DNA of 61,265 nt from Microbacterium sp. 8M (GTDB taxonomy: Bacteria; Actinomycetota; Actinomycetes; Actinomycetales; Microbacteriaceae). Both the position numbers and the translations under genes were made by a program. Of the stretch, positions 1 through 8,295 are shown in pieces. Location: assembly GCF_902506375.1 (NCBI RefSeq), contig NZ_LR733284.1, positions 3,620,260 to 3,681,524 of the forward strand, in the 5' to 3' direction. The number at the start of each line of letters is the position of its first letter. Position 1 is the first letter of the stretch. The notes under the pieces were generated by a model. That model had not been told where the DNA came from and did not search any database. It saw only the letters and a list, made by a program, of their open reading frames with translations.

Positions 1-57
1 CCTCCGGCCCTGGCCCCCTCCGGCCGGACCGCCCCTCCGGGTCGCCGTTCCTCCTCG

Positions 58-115
58 CTCAGGTCGCAGAAACTGCTCCAACGGCTGGCGCATGGAGCAG
101 TTTTTGCGACCTGAG
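58..115. repeat. Long near-perfect intergenic hairpin
   Basis: Arms at 58-80 and 93-115 are 23 nt each and differ at a single position, which still forms a G-U pair; the loop is 12 nt. One arm contains GGTCGCAGAAACTGCTCC. It lies downstream of the permease gene that ends at 162 on the minus strand, so it could act as a transcription terminator, or it could be a short interspersed palindromic element. Positions 1-57 and 116-161 hold nothing else I recognise. Confidence 0.75.
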
Positions 116-161
116 CCCGTGTTCGCGGCGCCGAGGTGCCGCAGCGCCCGCGGGCGGGCGC

Positions 162-2282
162 TCACACGTCGCGGGACCGCCACAGCAGCCACACGAAGTA
201 CGGCGCGCCGAGCAGCGCCACCACGAGGCCGGCCGGCAGCTGCGCGGGCGCGATGACCGTGCGCCCCACCGCGTCGGCGACGCCGACCATCGCCGCGCCG
301 AGCAGCACGGCGACCGGGACGACCCTGGCGTGCCGCGCGCCGACCAGGGCGCGTGCGGCATGCGGTGCGACGAGGCCGACGAAGCCGATCACCCCGACCG
401 CCACCACGCTGAACCCGGCGAGCAGCGCGGCCACGCCGAGGATCAGCAGGCGGGAGCGCTCCAGACGCACGCCGAGAAGGCGCGGCGAGTCCTCGTCGAG
501 GGCGAGCAGATCCAGCTCCCGCGAGCGCATCAGCACCACCGGCAGCGCGATCGCGAGCACGACGGCGAGCGGCACGATCTGCTCCCAGATCCGGCCGTAC
601 GTGGTGCCGCTGAGCCAGGTGTAGATCTTCGGGGTGTCGAAGGGGCTGCTGCGCAGCAGCACGAACGAGGTGAGCGCGACGGCGGCTGAGGACACGCCGA
701 TCCCGATGAGGATGAAGCGGTCGGCGCTGAGCCCGCCGCGCCAGGAGAGCAGGTACACGAGGGCGAACGCGCCGAGCGCGCCCACGACGGCCGCCACGAG
801 CATTCCGGCGGTCGACGCGGCCGCACCGGTGACCACGAGCACGGCGCCGAGCCCGGCACCCCCGGTGATGCCCAGCAGACCGGGATCCGCGAGCGGGTTG
901 CGGCTCACGGCCTGGGTGAGGCATCCGGCGAGCGCGAGGGCCGCCCCGGCCGTCACGGCGGCGAGGACGCGCGGCGCGCGCTCGTCGAGGGCGAAGGCGA
1001 TCTGCGCGGGCGCGCTCCCCTGCAGCCACAGCAGCACGTCGCCGGTGAGCAGCGGGGTAGCGCCCAGCAGCAGCCCGGCGATGACGGCGGCGACCACCAG
1101 CACGGCGGAGACCGCGGCCACCAGGCGGAAGCGCCACGGCCCGCGCACCCCGGACCGGAGCGACGGCGGTCGCCGCGTGGGTCCGGAGTCGCGCAGACGC
1201 CGCGCCATCGCCACGAGCACGACCGCTCCGAGCAGCGTGGTGGCGACGCCCGTGGGCACCGCGATAGCCCCCTCGGCACCGACGATCAGCCGCAGCAGCG
1301 CATCGGCGAGGATCACCACCAGTGCGCCGAGGAGCCCGGACGCCGGCAGCAGCAGCGCGTGCTTCCCGAGCCCCGGCACGATCCGCACCAGCAGCCGCGC
1401 GAGCACCGGCGCGCACAGGCCGACGAAGCCGAGGGGGCCGGCGAGGGTGACCGCGGTCGCGGTCAGCACCACGGACAGCAGGATCCCGATGACGCGCGTG
1501 GACCGGATCCGCACGCCGAGGGTCGACGCCAGGTCGTCGCCGAGCGCGAGCACGTCGAGCCGCCGGGCGAGCAGGGCCGCCAGCGCCCCCGCGACGACGA
1601 CCACGGGAGCCGCCCGCAGGAACGCCTCGATGCCGAGCTGCGAAAGGCTGCCGCTGCCCCAGGCGAGCAGGCCCTTGGTGCGCTCGCTGAACAGGATGAG
1701 CAGCGCCGAGGTCGCCGCCTGGAAGGCGAGCGCGAGGGCGGATCCGGCGAGCACGAGGCGGGTCGTGGAGGATCCGGCGCCTCCGGCGAGGCCCAGCACG
1801 ACCGCCGCGGCGAGCAGGCCGCCGGCGAAGGCGACCACCCCCGACGCCCAGAACGGCAGGGAGATCCCGAAGGCGGCCACGACGGTGACCGCGAGGTAGG
1901 CGCCCGCGGTCACGCCGAGGGTGTCGGGGGACGCCAGGGCGTTGCGCGCCAGCGACTGCATCAGCAGGCCCGCGATGCCCAGCGCCATGCCGACGGTCAC
2001 CCCGGCAGCGAGCCGCGGCAGCCGCGATCCGAGCAGGATCTCGGGCTCCGCCCAGCCCGCACCGCTCGTGCCCTGGGTGAGGTGCCAGGCCGCGGCCGCG
2101 ACCAGGGCGAGCACGAGCAGGATGAGCACGCCGGCGGCGCCGAGGGAGGCCCGGACGGCGGTCGCCGGGCTGGCGCCCGGATCTCCGGTCGCCCGTGCGT
2201 CCGCGCCCGCCTCGGCGTCGCCTGTCGATGCGGCTGCCGCCGTCGCGGCGCCCTCGGCCTCCCGCACCCGCATCGCGCTCAC
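162..2282 (-). CDS. Fused FecCD-type iron-siderophore ABC permease (FhuB-like)
   Basis: This 706-residue membrane protein contains two FecCD/BtuC permease modules in one chain. The first runs roughly over residues 45-360 and the second over 385-700; each carries the conserved stretch around RLPRLAAG or RAPRVLAA near its start and a GFVGLCAP or GFVGLVAPH motif near its end. FhuB of E. coli has the same duplicated plan, whereas most actinobacterial systems use two separate permeases. It should form the whole transmembrane channel for ferric-siderophore import across the cytoplasmic membrane. It is the last gene of a minus-strand operon, 10 bp after the binding-protein gene, after the ATPase gene. 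The residues before position 45 are Ala-rich and poorly constrained, so the exact start is less sure than the rest. Confidence 0.92.
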   Translation of the reverse strand: MSAMRVREAEGAATAAAASTGDAEAGADARATGDPGASPATAVRASLGAAGVLILLVLALVAAAAWHLTQGTSGAGWAEPEILLGSRLPRLAAGVTVGMALGIAGLLMQSLARNALASPDTLGVTAGAYLAVTVVAAFGISLPFWASGVVAFAGGLLAAAVVLGLAGGAGSSTTRLVLAGSALALAFQAATSALLILFSERTKGLLAWGSGSLSQLGIEAFLRAAPVVVVAGALAALLARRLDVLALGDDLASTLGVRIRSTRVIGILLSVVLTATAVTLAGPLGFVGLCAPVLARLLVRIVPGLGKHALLLPASGLLGALVVILADALLRLIVGAEGAIAVPTGVATTLLGAVVLVAMARRLRDSGPTRRPPSLRSGVRGPWRFRLVAAVSAVLVVAAVIAGLLLGATPLLTGDVLLWLQGSAPAQIAFALDERAPRVLAAVTAGAALALAGCLTQAVSRNPLADPGLLGITGGAGLGAVLVVTGAAASTAGMLVAAVVGALGAFALVYLLSWRGGLSADRFILIGIGVSSAAVALTSFVLLRSSPFDTPKIYTWLSGTTYGRIWEQIVPLAVVLAIALPVVLMRSRELDLLALDEDSPRLLGVRLERSRLLILGVAALLAGFSVVAVGVIGFVGLVAPHAARALVGARHARVVPVAVLLGAAMVGVADAVGRTVIAPAQLPAGLVVALLGAPYFVWLLWRSRDV

Positions 2283-2292
2283 CGGATCCGGT

Positions 2293-3318
2293 TCACTTGC
2301 CGAAGACGTCGACGTAGGCGTCGGCGATGCGCTCCGCGGAACGCGGTCCGCCGAAGGTCCAGATCCCAGTCGGGAACGCGTGCACCCGCTTCTCCTTCAC
2401 CGCCGGGATCGCCGCCCATGCCGGGTTCTTCGCGGCCGCCGCCATGAAGCTCGTGCCGTCGGGGTCGTCGGTGCCGGTGTGCAGCAGGGTGGCGGATCCG
2501 ATCGTCGTCATCCCCTCGATGTCGGTGCTGCCGAGCCCGTACGCCGGGTCGGTCTCGCCCTTCCACACATTGGTCAGACCGAGCTCCGCGCCGATGGCGC
2601 CGATGAGCGAACCGGTGCCGAACGGGCGCAGCGATACCGTGCCGCCGTCGACCCAGCCGTCGATGTAGACGAAGTCGGTGGTCGCGGGCTTCGCCGCGGC
2701 GACGGTCTGCGCGGCCTTGTCGAGGTGGTCGTCGAGCTCGGCCGCCACGGCCTTCGCGCGCTCGGTGCGGCCGGTCGCCTGCGCGATGAGGTCGAAGGTC
2801 GCGAGCATCTGCTTCAGCGGATCCTTGGCATCGGCCCCGATCGTCGCGAGCACGGGAACCCCGTACTTCTCGAGCTGCCCGATGATCGCGTCGTCGCGGG
2901 TCTGCGCCTCGACGATGACGAGGTCGGGCTTCGTCTGGAACAGCGCGTCGAGATTCGGCTCCTGTCGCGTGCCCACGTCCTTCACGCCGGCGGGCAGCTC
3001 CACCGACGTGTCCCACTGGCGGTAGCCGGCCGCATCGGCGACGGCGACGGGCGTCACGCACAGTGTCAGCGCGTCCTCGACCTGCTGCCACTCCAGCACG
3101 GCCACGCGCTGGGCGGGCTTGTCGAGCTTCACGGTGCGGCCGATCGCGTCGGTCAGGGTGACCGGACCGGTGGCGGTGGTCGTCGTATCGGCGGCGCACT
3201 CCGCGCTGGCGGAAGGGGCCGCGCTGCCGGCGGGGGCGGCCACCGAGGTGGTGCCGCAGCCGGCGAGGGCGAGCGTGGTCGCGGCGAGCAGCGAGGCGAG
3301 GACGAGGGGCTTGCGCAT
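2293..3318 (-). CDS. Iron-siderophore ABC transporter substrate-binding lipoprotein
   Basis: The 341-residue product starts with a lipoprotein signal peptide: MRKP, a hydrophobic stretch, then the lipobox LAGC with the lipidated Cys at about residue 21. The mature part is a FecB/FhuD-type periplasmic-binding fold (TroA-like), with the typical opening of a DAIGRTVKL strand and the PDLVIV segment. It should hold ferric siderophore at the outer face of the membrane and pass it to the fused permease. The start is supported by an AGGAG ribosome site about 7 nt upstream. It lies 71 bp after the ATPase gene and 10 bp before the permease gene. The ligand type cannot be read from sequence. Confidence 0.93.
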   Translation of the reverse strand: MRKPLVLASLLAATTLALAGCGTTSVAAPAGSAAPSASAECAADTTTTATGPVTLTDAIGRTVKLDKPAQRVAVLEWQQVEDALTLCVTPVAVADAAGYRQWDTSVELPAGVKDVGTRQEPNLDALFQTKPDLVIVEAQTRDDAIIGQLEKYGVPVLATIGADAKDPLKQMLATFDLIAQATGRTERAKAVAAELDDHLDKAAQTVAAAKPATTDFVYIDGWVDGGTVSLRPFGTGSLIGAIGAELGLTNVWKGETDPAYGLGSTDIEGMTTIGSATLLHTGTDDPDGTSFMAAAAKNPAWAAIPAVKEKRVHAFPTGIWTFGGPRSAERIADAYVDVFGK

Positions 3319-3389
3319 GGTTCTCCTGGGTCGGGGTCGTCGGGGATCGGGCGCGACGGGTCGGATCCCGCACGCGGGGGTCGAGGCGG

Positions 3390-4265
3390 TCAGGCGGGTT
3401 GCGGAACCGGCGTGCGGCGGGCGCCGCGCCGGCCGCGCGGGAACACGCGCACCCGGCCGTCGTCGTCGACCGCGGTGTCGATGCGCAGCCCGTAGGCCGC
3501 GGACAGGTTCTCGGAGGTGAGCACCTCCGCGGGGGTGCCTTCGGCGCGCACCCGGCCGGCGTGCAGCAGCACCACGCGGTCGGCGACTGCGGCGGCGTGG
3601 TCGAGGTCGTGCAGCACGACGCCCAGCGCGGTGCCGGCGTCCGCCAGATCGCGGATCAGGTCGAGCGTCTCGATCTGATAGCGCAGGTCGAGATGATTCG
3701 TGGGCTCGTCCAGCAGCAGGATCGGGGTGGTCTGCGCGAGCGCCGTCGCCAGCCAGACGCGCTGCAGCTCGCCACCGGAGAGCTCGTCCACGGGACGGGC
3801 CGCCATCGCGGCGAGGCCGGTGAGCGCGAGAGCGCGGTCGATCGCCGCCCGGTCGTCGTCGCGCAGGCCGGAGAACCGTCCGCGGTGCGGATGGCGGCCG
3901 AACGCGACGACGTCGCGCACCTCCAGGCCCGAGGGATGCGGTCGCGACTGCGACAGCATCGCCACGGTCCGGGCGAACTCGCGGGCGTCCAGCACCGCGG
4001 CGTCGCGCGCCCCCTCGGCGTGCTCGATCCGCACCGTGCCCGCGCGCAGCCGGTGCAGGCGGGCGATGGCACGGAGCGCCGTCGACTTGCCGCTGCCGTT
4101 GGGGCCGATGAGCGCCGTCACGGATCCGGGACGCAGTGTCAGGGCCACGTCGTGCACGACCGGCGTGCGGCCGTAGTCGAGCGCCAGGCCGTGTGCCGCA
4201 AGACCCGCCGCGGGGACCGGCGACGGGCGACCGGAGGATCCGTGGTGCGTGCTCTGATTGGTCAC
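3390..4265 (-). CDS. Iron-siderophore ABC transporter ATP-binding protein (FhuC/FecE-like)
   Basis: A 291-residue cytoplasmic ABC ATPase. Visible motifs in order are Walker A GPNGSGKST (about residues 55-63), the Q-loop region MLSQSRPHPSG, signature LSGGELQRVW, Walker B ILLLDEPTNHLD and the switch His in VVLHDLDHAA. The family is the FepC/FhuC group that powers siderophore import. The start is GTG; only 29 bp separate it from the divergent siderophore-interacting gene, and that spacer holds an iron box (4267-4284). On the minus strand a TAGGCT hexamer at 4274-4279 would start the mRNA about 2 nt before the GTG, so the transcript is probably nearly leaderless. First gene of the uptake operon. 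Confidence 0.93.
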   Translation of the reverse strand: MTNQSTHHGSSGRPSPVPAAGLAAHGLALDYGRTPVVHDVALTLRPGSVTALIGPNGSGKSTALRAIARLHRLRAGTVRIEHAEGARDAAVLDAREFARTVAMLSQSRPHPSGLEVRDVVAFGRHPHRGRFSGLRDDDRAAIDRALALTGLAAMAARPVDELSGGELQRVWLATALAQTTPILLLDEPTNHLDLRYQIETLDLIRDLADAGTALGVVLHDLDHAAAVADRVVLLHAGRVRAEGTPAEVLTSENLSAAYGLRIDTAVDDDGRVRVFPRGRRGARRTPVPQPA

Positions 4266-4266
4266 G

Positions 4267-4284
4267 TTAGGGAAGCCTAACCTA
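4267..4284. promoter_or_regulatory. DtxR/IdeR-type iron box shared by divergent siderophore genes
   Basis: TTAGGGAAGCCTAACCTA closely resembles the 19-bp DtxR/IdeR operator (TTAGGTTAGSCTAACCTAA type). It fills most of the 29-bp spacer between the ATPase gene and the siderophore-interacting gene and overlaps -10 candidates on both strands. Iron-loaded repressor bound here would shut both transcripts at once. The regulator itself is not in the window. Confidence 0.8.
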
Positions 4285-4288
4285 TTCT
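4283..4288 (+). promoter_or_regulatory. -10 element TATTCT, leaderless start of the siderophore-interacting gene
   Basis: TATTCT is followed by exactly 6 nt and then the ATG at 4295, so transcription should begin at or next to the A of the start codon. There is no Shine-Dalgarno sequence and no room for one. Confidence 0.6.
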
Positions 4289-4294
4289 GGACGC

Positions 4295-5233
4295 ATGACC
4301 CATCACCCCTACCGGACGTATCGGACCACCGTCGCGCGTTGCGAGCAGCTGTCGCCGCACTTCCTCCGGGTGACGCTGACCGGCCCCGATCTCGTCCATT
4401 TCGGCACCGCGGGCCTCGATCAGAGGATCAAGCTCGTGCTGCCGCTGCCCGACGGATCCTTCACCGACGTCGGCCAGTTCGACGAGTCGGTCGGCATGCT
4501 GGAGTGGTATCGGCGGTGGCGAGAACTTCCCGATGAGACGCGGAACCCGATCCGCACCTACACGGTCCGCGCGGTGCGTCCCGACGCGCGCGAGATCGAC
4601 GTCGACTTCGTGCTGCACGGCACCGAGGGGCCGGCGTCGGCGTGGGCCTCGGCTGCAACGCCCGGCGCCCCGCTGGTCGTGATCGGCCCCGACGGACGCG
4701 CGAGCGAGACCGGGGGACTCGAGTGGAGCCCGGGCGACGCCACCTCGGTGCTCCTCGCCGGCGACGAGACCGCGGTGCCGGCGATCTGCGCGATCGTGGA
4801 GTCGCTGCCCGGGCACATGAGCGGATCCGTCTACATCGAGGTGCCCACGGAAGCCGACGCACTGCCGCTCGCTGCGCCCGCCGGGGTCGACGTGACCTGG
4901 CTGGCCCGCGGCGGCACTCCGCACGGGCTGCGGCTGAGCGCGGCCGTGCACGCGTGGGGCGAGACGCGCGCCGCGGCGGCGCCTCATGCGACCGCCGGTG
5001 AGGCGACTCTTCCGGCGGCCGGCGACGAGGGCGCCGAGCTCGCGGACCCGGATGAGGACGAGGTGCTGTGGGAGGTGCCCGAGGCGGCGAGCGGATCCTG
5101 CTACGCGTGGCTCGCCGGCGAGGCCTCGACGATCACCGCGCTGCGCCGGCATCTCGTGCGCGACCTCGGCATCGACCGCCGCTCCATCGCGTTCATGGGC
5201 TACTGGCGCCGGGGGCGGGCCGAGGCCGCCTGA
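4295..5233 (+). CDS. Siderophore-interacting protein (FAD-dependent ferric-siderophore reductase)
   Basis: The 312-residue protein belongs to the SIP/ViuB family, which reduces ferric siderophores in the cytoplasm so that iron is released. The FAD-binding motif RTYTVR lies near residue 90, followed by the conserved IDVDFVLHG strand; the nucleotide-binding part carries GDETAVPAI, and the C-terminus has the family ending WLAGEAS, GIDRRSI, and MGYWRRGRAE. An acidic, Ala-rich insert of about 45 residues before the last motif is longer than in many relatives. It is divergent from the uptake operon under the same iron box, fitting a use-after-import role. Its last codons form half of a 13-bp inverted repeat with the end of the convergent KAS gene. 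Confidence 0.93.
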   Translation: MTHHPYRTYRTTVARCEQLSPHFLRVTLTGPDLVHFGTAGLDQRIKLVLPLPDGSFTDVGQFDESVGMLEWYRRWRELPDETRNPIRTYTVRAVRPDAREIDVDFVLHGTEGPASAWASAATPGAPLVVIGPDGRASETGGLEWSPGDATSVLLAGDETAVPAICAIVESLPGHMSGSVYIEVPTEADALPLAAPAGVDVTWLARGGTPHGLRLSAAVHAWGETRAAAAPHATAGEATLPAAGDEGAELADPDEDEVLWEVPEAASGSCYAWLAGEASTITALRRHLVRDLGIDRRSIAFMGYWRRGRAEAA

Positions 5234-5289
5234 GCGCGCCGCGTGCGCGCCCGTCCGGCCTGAGCGCGCCGGGTGTTCAGGCGGCCTCG
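5221..5289. terminator. Bidirectional terminator-like inverted repeat built from two gene ends
   Basis: CGAGGCCGCCTGA (5221-5233) and TCAGGCGGCCTCG (5277-5289) are perfect 13-nt complements. Each arm is the last four codons plus stop of one of the two convergent genes, so both proteins end in Glu-Ala-Ala. A direct repeat, GCCTGAGCGCGCCG, also occurs at about 5228 and 5258. No T-run follows, so termination is inferred. Confidence 0.55.
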
Positions 5290-6509
5290 CTCGTGATCAC
5301 GAGGGACACGTTCTGGCCGCCGAACCCGAAGGAGTTGCTGAGCACCGCTCGCTGCGGGGCGTCGCGGCGCTCAGTGACGACATCCAGACCGACCTCCGGG
5401 TCGATCGTCTCCGGAGTGAGATTGCGCGTCGGCGGGATGACGCCGTGCTCCACGCTCAACACGGAGATGAGCGCCTCGATCGCGCCCGCCGCGCCGAAGA
5501 GGTGCCCCAGGGAGGCCTTCGGCGCGGTCACCGGAATCCGGCCGAACACCTCCCGGATCGCGAGGGCCTCCGCGGTGTCGCCGACGGGCGTGCCGGTCGC
5601 GTGCGCATTGACGTGAGCGACGGCGGCGGGCGACAGGCCCGCCTGCGCCAGGGCCTTGCGCATGGCCGAGGCCTGCCCCGACCCATCGGGCGCGGGGGCC
5701 GTCAGGTGATGCGCGTCCGCCGCGATGCCGGCGCCCGCGATCACCGCGTGCACCCGGGCTCCGCGCGCGGCCGCGTGCGCCGCGCTCTCGAGCACCAGGA
5801 TCGCTGCCCCCTCCCCGAGCACGAATCCGCTCCGGTCGGCCGCGAACGGGCGCGAGGCGGACGCCGGATCCCCCGCGTGGTGCGACAGCGAGCGCGCCTG
5901 CTTGAACCCGGCGATCGTGAGGGGCGTGATGGCAGCCTCGGTTCCGCCGGCGATCACGACGTCCGCCTCACCCGCGCGGATCAGCCGCGCGCCCATCGCG
6001 ATCGCCTCGGCGCCGGACGAGCACGCGGAGACGGGCGTGTACGCGCCTGCCCTGGCGTCATAGGCGATGCTGACCAGGGCCGCGGCCGCGTTCGGCATGA
6101 GCATCGGCACCGTGCGCGGGGACACCCGGCGCGCCCCGGACTGCTCCAGCACGTCGTCCTCGCGCAGCAGGGTCTCGACTCCGCCGATGCCGGTGCCGAT
6201 CGCCGAGGCGAGCCGATCCGGGTCCACGGCGGGAGCGCCGGCATCCGCCCACGCCTCGGCGGCGGCCGCGAGCGCAGCCTGCTGTGACCGATCCAGCCGC
6301 TTGGCCTGCACCGCGGGGAGAAGAGTCGCCGGATCGACGGCCATCGTCCCGGCGGGGACCGCGGACAGCACGGCGTCCTCGGTCCCGGCGAGCACATCAC
6401 CGCGGATCCCGGACCGGCCTTCCAGGAGCGCGTCCCAGGTCGACGGCACGTCGCCGCCGAGCGGCGTGATCGCTCCGAGCCCCGTCACGACGACGTCGAT
6501 CTCACTCAT
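5277..6509 (-). CDS. Beta-ketoacyl-ACP synthase II (FabF-type, stand-alone)
   Basis: A thiolase-fold condensing enzyme of 410 residues that extends acyl-ACP with malonyl-ACP. The active site is complete: nucleophile Cys163 in SACSSGAEA, His303 in NAHATGTP, Lys331 and His336 in KASLGHLFG, at almost the numbering of E. coli FabF. The ATG at 6509 is preferred over one 12 nt upstream because GAGGGA lies at the right spacing before it. It is not next to other fab genes; its partner is the divergent TetR gene with two operators between them, so it may serve a special fatty-acid or polyketide-like condensation controlled by a small molecule. KAS II is the best match, but a secondary-metabolism KS cannot be excluded. 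Confidence 0.92.
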   Translation of the reverse strand: MSEIDVVVTGLGAITPLGGDVPSTWDALLEGRSGIRGDVLAGTEDAVLSAVPAGTMAVDPATLLPAVQAKRLDRSQQAALAAAAEAWADAGAPAVDPDRLASAIGTGIGGVETLLREDDVLEQSGARRVSPRTVPMLMPNAAAALVSIAYDARAGAYTPVSACSSGAEAIAMGARLIRAGEADVVIAGGTEAAITPLTIAGFKQARSLSHHAGDPASASRPFAADRSGFVLGEGAAILVLESAAHAAARGARVHAVIAGAGIAADAHHLTAPAPDGSGQASAMRKALAQAGLSPAAVAHVNAHATGTPVGDTAEALAIREVFGRIPVTAPKASLGHLFGAAGAIEALISVLSVEHGVIPPTRNLTPETIDPEVGLDVVTERRDAPQRAVLSNSFGFGGQNVSLVITSEAA

Positions 6510-6528
6510 CGGATCCCTCATCCCATTC

Positions 6529-6543
6529 TTGTATGCGATACAA
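6529..6543. promoter_or_regulatory. TetR operator 1
   Basis: TTGTATGCGATACAA is a dyad with perfect 6-nt arms (TTGTAT/ATACAA) around 3 nt. It sits just upstream of the KAS gene and shares both arms with the site at 6557-6571; the centres are 28 bp apart. Assignment to the adjacent TetR protein is inferred from position. Confidence 0.75.
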
Positions 6544-6556
6544 CCAACCGTCCTAG

Positions 6557-6571
6557 TTGTATCACATACAA
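6557..6571. promoter_or_regulatory. TetR operator 2 overlapping the tetR -10 element
   Basis: TTGTATCACATACAA has the same perfect arms as operator 1. It overlaps TACAAT (6567-6572), the -10 of the regulator gene, which begins 6 nt later at 6579. Binding here should block the regulator's own promoter, giving autorepression together with control of the KAS gene. Confidence 0.75.
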
Positions 6572-6578
6572 TGAGGCC

Positions 6579-7181
6579 ATGGCTCGATCGGTGGTGACGG
6601 ACGACGCACGCGTCCCCCGTGCCGAGCGCGCCCGCTCGACCCGCAGGGCGATCATCGAGGCCGCCGCCCGGCTCGGGCGGGAGCGCTCAGGCGGACAGCT
6701 GAGCGTCGCCGAGATCGCGCAGGCGGCCGGCGTCTTCCCGAACCAGATCACCTACCATTTCGGATCCAAGGATTCGCTCCTCGTCCATGCCGCCTTCCTC
6801 GGACTCCTGCACGACACCCGCCGGATCGAGCGCGTGGGGCATCAGGCCGCGGACGCGGAGACGTTCCGGCGCAACATCGCGCGCGTGGTCCTCGCCCTCC
6901 CCTCACTCCCCCTGGTGGCCGGGGCGCTCGCGCTCGGAATCGGCAGGAGCGACCTCGCACCCGTGATCAACCGTCACCTGCAGCTGCTGTTCCGCCAGTC
7001 GGAGCGCTTCCTGCGTGCGCTCAGCAACGACCGCGGGTGGCACATCGAGCGTCCGCTCGCTCAGGAGGCCCGGACGTTCTGGAGCACCGCGCTGGGTGGC
7101 GCCCTGCTCGCGCAGGCGGGAGTGCAGGGGTCGACGGCCGATCTCGATCTCGCGGGCACGCTGACGATCCGCGAACGCTAG
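6579..7181 (+). CDS. TetR/AcrR family transcriptional regulator
   Basis: A 200-residue one-component regulator. The helix-turn-helix spans about residues 22-68: RRAIIEAAARL, LSVAEIAQAAGV and the recognition segment NQITYHFGSKDSLLVHA. The rest is an all-helical ligand and dimer domain with no close identity I can name. The gene lacks a usable ribosome site and starts 6 nt after TACAAT, so its mRNA is probably leaderless. It is divergent from the KAS gene, and two identical-arm dyads lie between them, one across its own -10, so it most likely represses both genes. The inducer is unknown; an acyl-CoA or fatty acid would fit the neighbour but is a guess. Confidence 0.9.
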   Translation: MARSVVTDDARVPRAERARSTRRAIIEAAARLGRERSGGQLSVAEIAQAAGVFPNQITYHFGSKDSLLVHAAFLGLLHDTRRIERVGHQAADAETFRRNIARVVLALPSLPLVAGALALGIGRSDLAPVINRHLQLLFRQSERFLRALSNDRGWHIERPLAQEARTFWSTALGGALLAQAGVQGSTADLDLAGTLTIRER

Positions 7182-7223
7182 ACCGCACCGCCAGCCGGCG
7201 ATCCCCGGGCTGCCATCGCGACG

Positions 7224-8027
7224 TCAGAGCGCCTTCACCGCGCGAATGGCGGCAACCGTCCGTGGGAAGCCGATGTACGGGAAGCACTGCACGAGCGCGG
7301 CGACCACCTCGGTCTTGGAGTTGCCGACCTCGATGCAGGCGCGCCCGTGCGGACCGAGCTGCGCGGCCGTGTCGCCCATCGCCGTCAGCGCGCACAGCAC
7401 CAACAGCTCCCGCTGAGCGAGCGTCAGCCCGCCCCGGGTGTAGAAGTCGCCGAAGCAGAACTCGGTGAGGAAGCGCGGCAGCGCCTCGGCGAACGGAGCG
7501 GGCAGGTCGGCGAGATTGTCGGCGATCTCCGTGCCGTACAGCGGCGCCTGGATCGCCAGGCCTTTGGCCGTCCTATCCTCATCGGTCACGGTCCCCTGTT
7601 GCGGCAGCGGCAATGCGATCTCGCGCTCACGGAAGACCTCGTTGACCACGGCGATCGCGTTGAGCGTGTAGGGGAACCCGATGAACGGGGCGAGCTGGTA
7701 GACCGCCTCCCGCAGCTGCACGGGTTCGACTCCGACGTTCAAGGCGGCGGCTGCGTGCGCCCTCAGCTGCGGCAGCGCCTGCAAGCAGGCCAGCACGGTG
7801 ACCGTGACCAGCTCGCGGGTGCGGTCGTCGAGGACGCCGGTGCCGAACACGTCCCCGAAGATGAAGCCGCGCAGGATCGCCATCAGCTCAGGGTCGTCGG
7901 CGGGCACCGTGGTGTCGCGCGGGCCGAACAGCCGCTCGTAGACCTCCTCGGCCGCTGCTGCGCGTGAGCCCGCGCTCGCGCCGCCTGCGCTCGCGTCATC
8001 GGTGCCCGAAACGTCGTTCTCCGCCAT
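7224..8027 (-). CDS. Carboxymuconolactone decarboxylase family protein, two CMD domains
   Basis: A 267-residue protein with two copies of the CMD/AhpD-like helical unit. The first copy (about residues 70-150) has LDDRTRELVTVTVLACLQAL, then LRAHAAAALNVGV and IGFPYTLNAI; the second (about 190-265) has LTLAQRELLVLCALTAMG, then LGPHGRACIEVG and IGFPRTVAAI. The family includes gamma-carboxymuconolactone decarboxylase and peroxidase-like AhpD. The CxxC of AhpD is absent in both halves, so a redox role is unlikely; the substrate is unknown. The start at 8027 is supported by AGAGG 7 nt upstream and by the MAEND opening. It lies 268 bp downstream of the LAL regulator gene on the same strand. Confidence 0.85.
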   Translation of the reverse strand: MAENDVSGTDDASAGGASAGSRAAAAEEVYERLFGPRDTTVPADDPELMAILRGFIFGDVFGTGVLDDRTRELVTVTVLACLQALPQLRAHAAAALNVGVEPVQLREAVYQLAPFIGFPYTLNAIAVVNEVFREREIALPLPQQGTVTDEDRTAKGLAIQAPLYGTEIADNLADLPAPFAEALPRFLTEFCFGDFYTRGGLTLAQRELLVLCALTAMGDTAAQLGPHGRACIEVGNSKTEVVAALVQCFPYIGFPRTVAAIRAVKAL

Positions 8028-8295
8028 GTCGGATCCTCTCCTCAGCCTCGTCGGTGCCGGATCACCGTCCCGTGTCGCCGCCACCCTACGCCCACGGGGG
8101 CGATCCCCGGGCCGGTCGATCCTGAGCTCCGTGGGCGCGTACGGGACCCACACGCACCCACCGCAAACAGTCCAGGACGTGTGCGCTCTCGATCCGTCCC
8201 TGATCTTCTTTCCCCGAGCGCTCCGAAGGATCCCTCGCCCCCGCGGCCGAGGTGCTGCTGCTCGGCACGCTCGCCGCTGAGCGACGACGCCCTGC

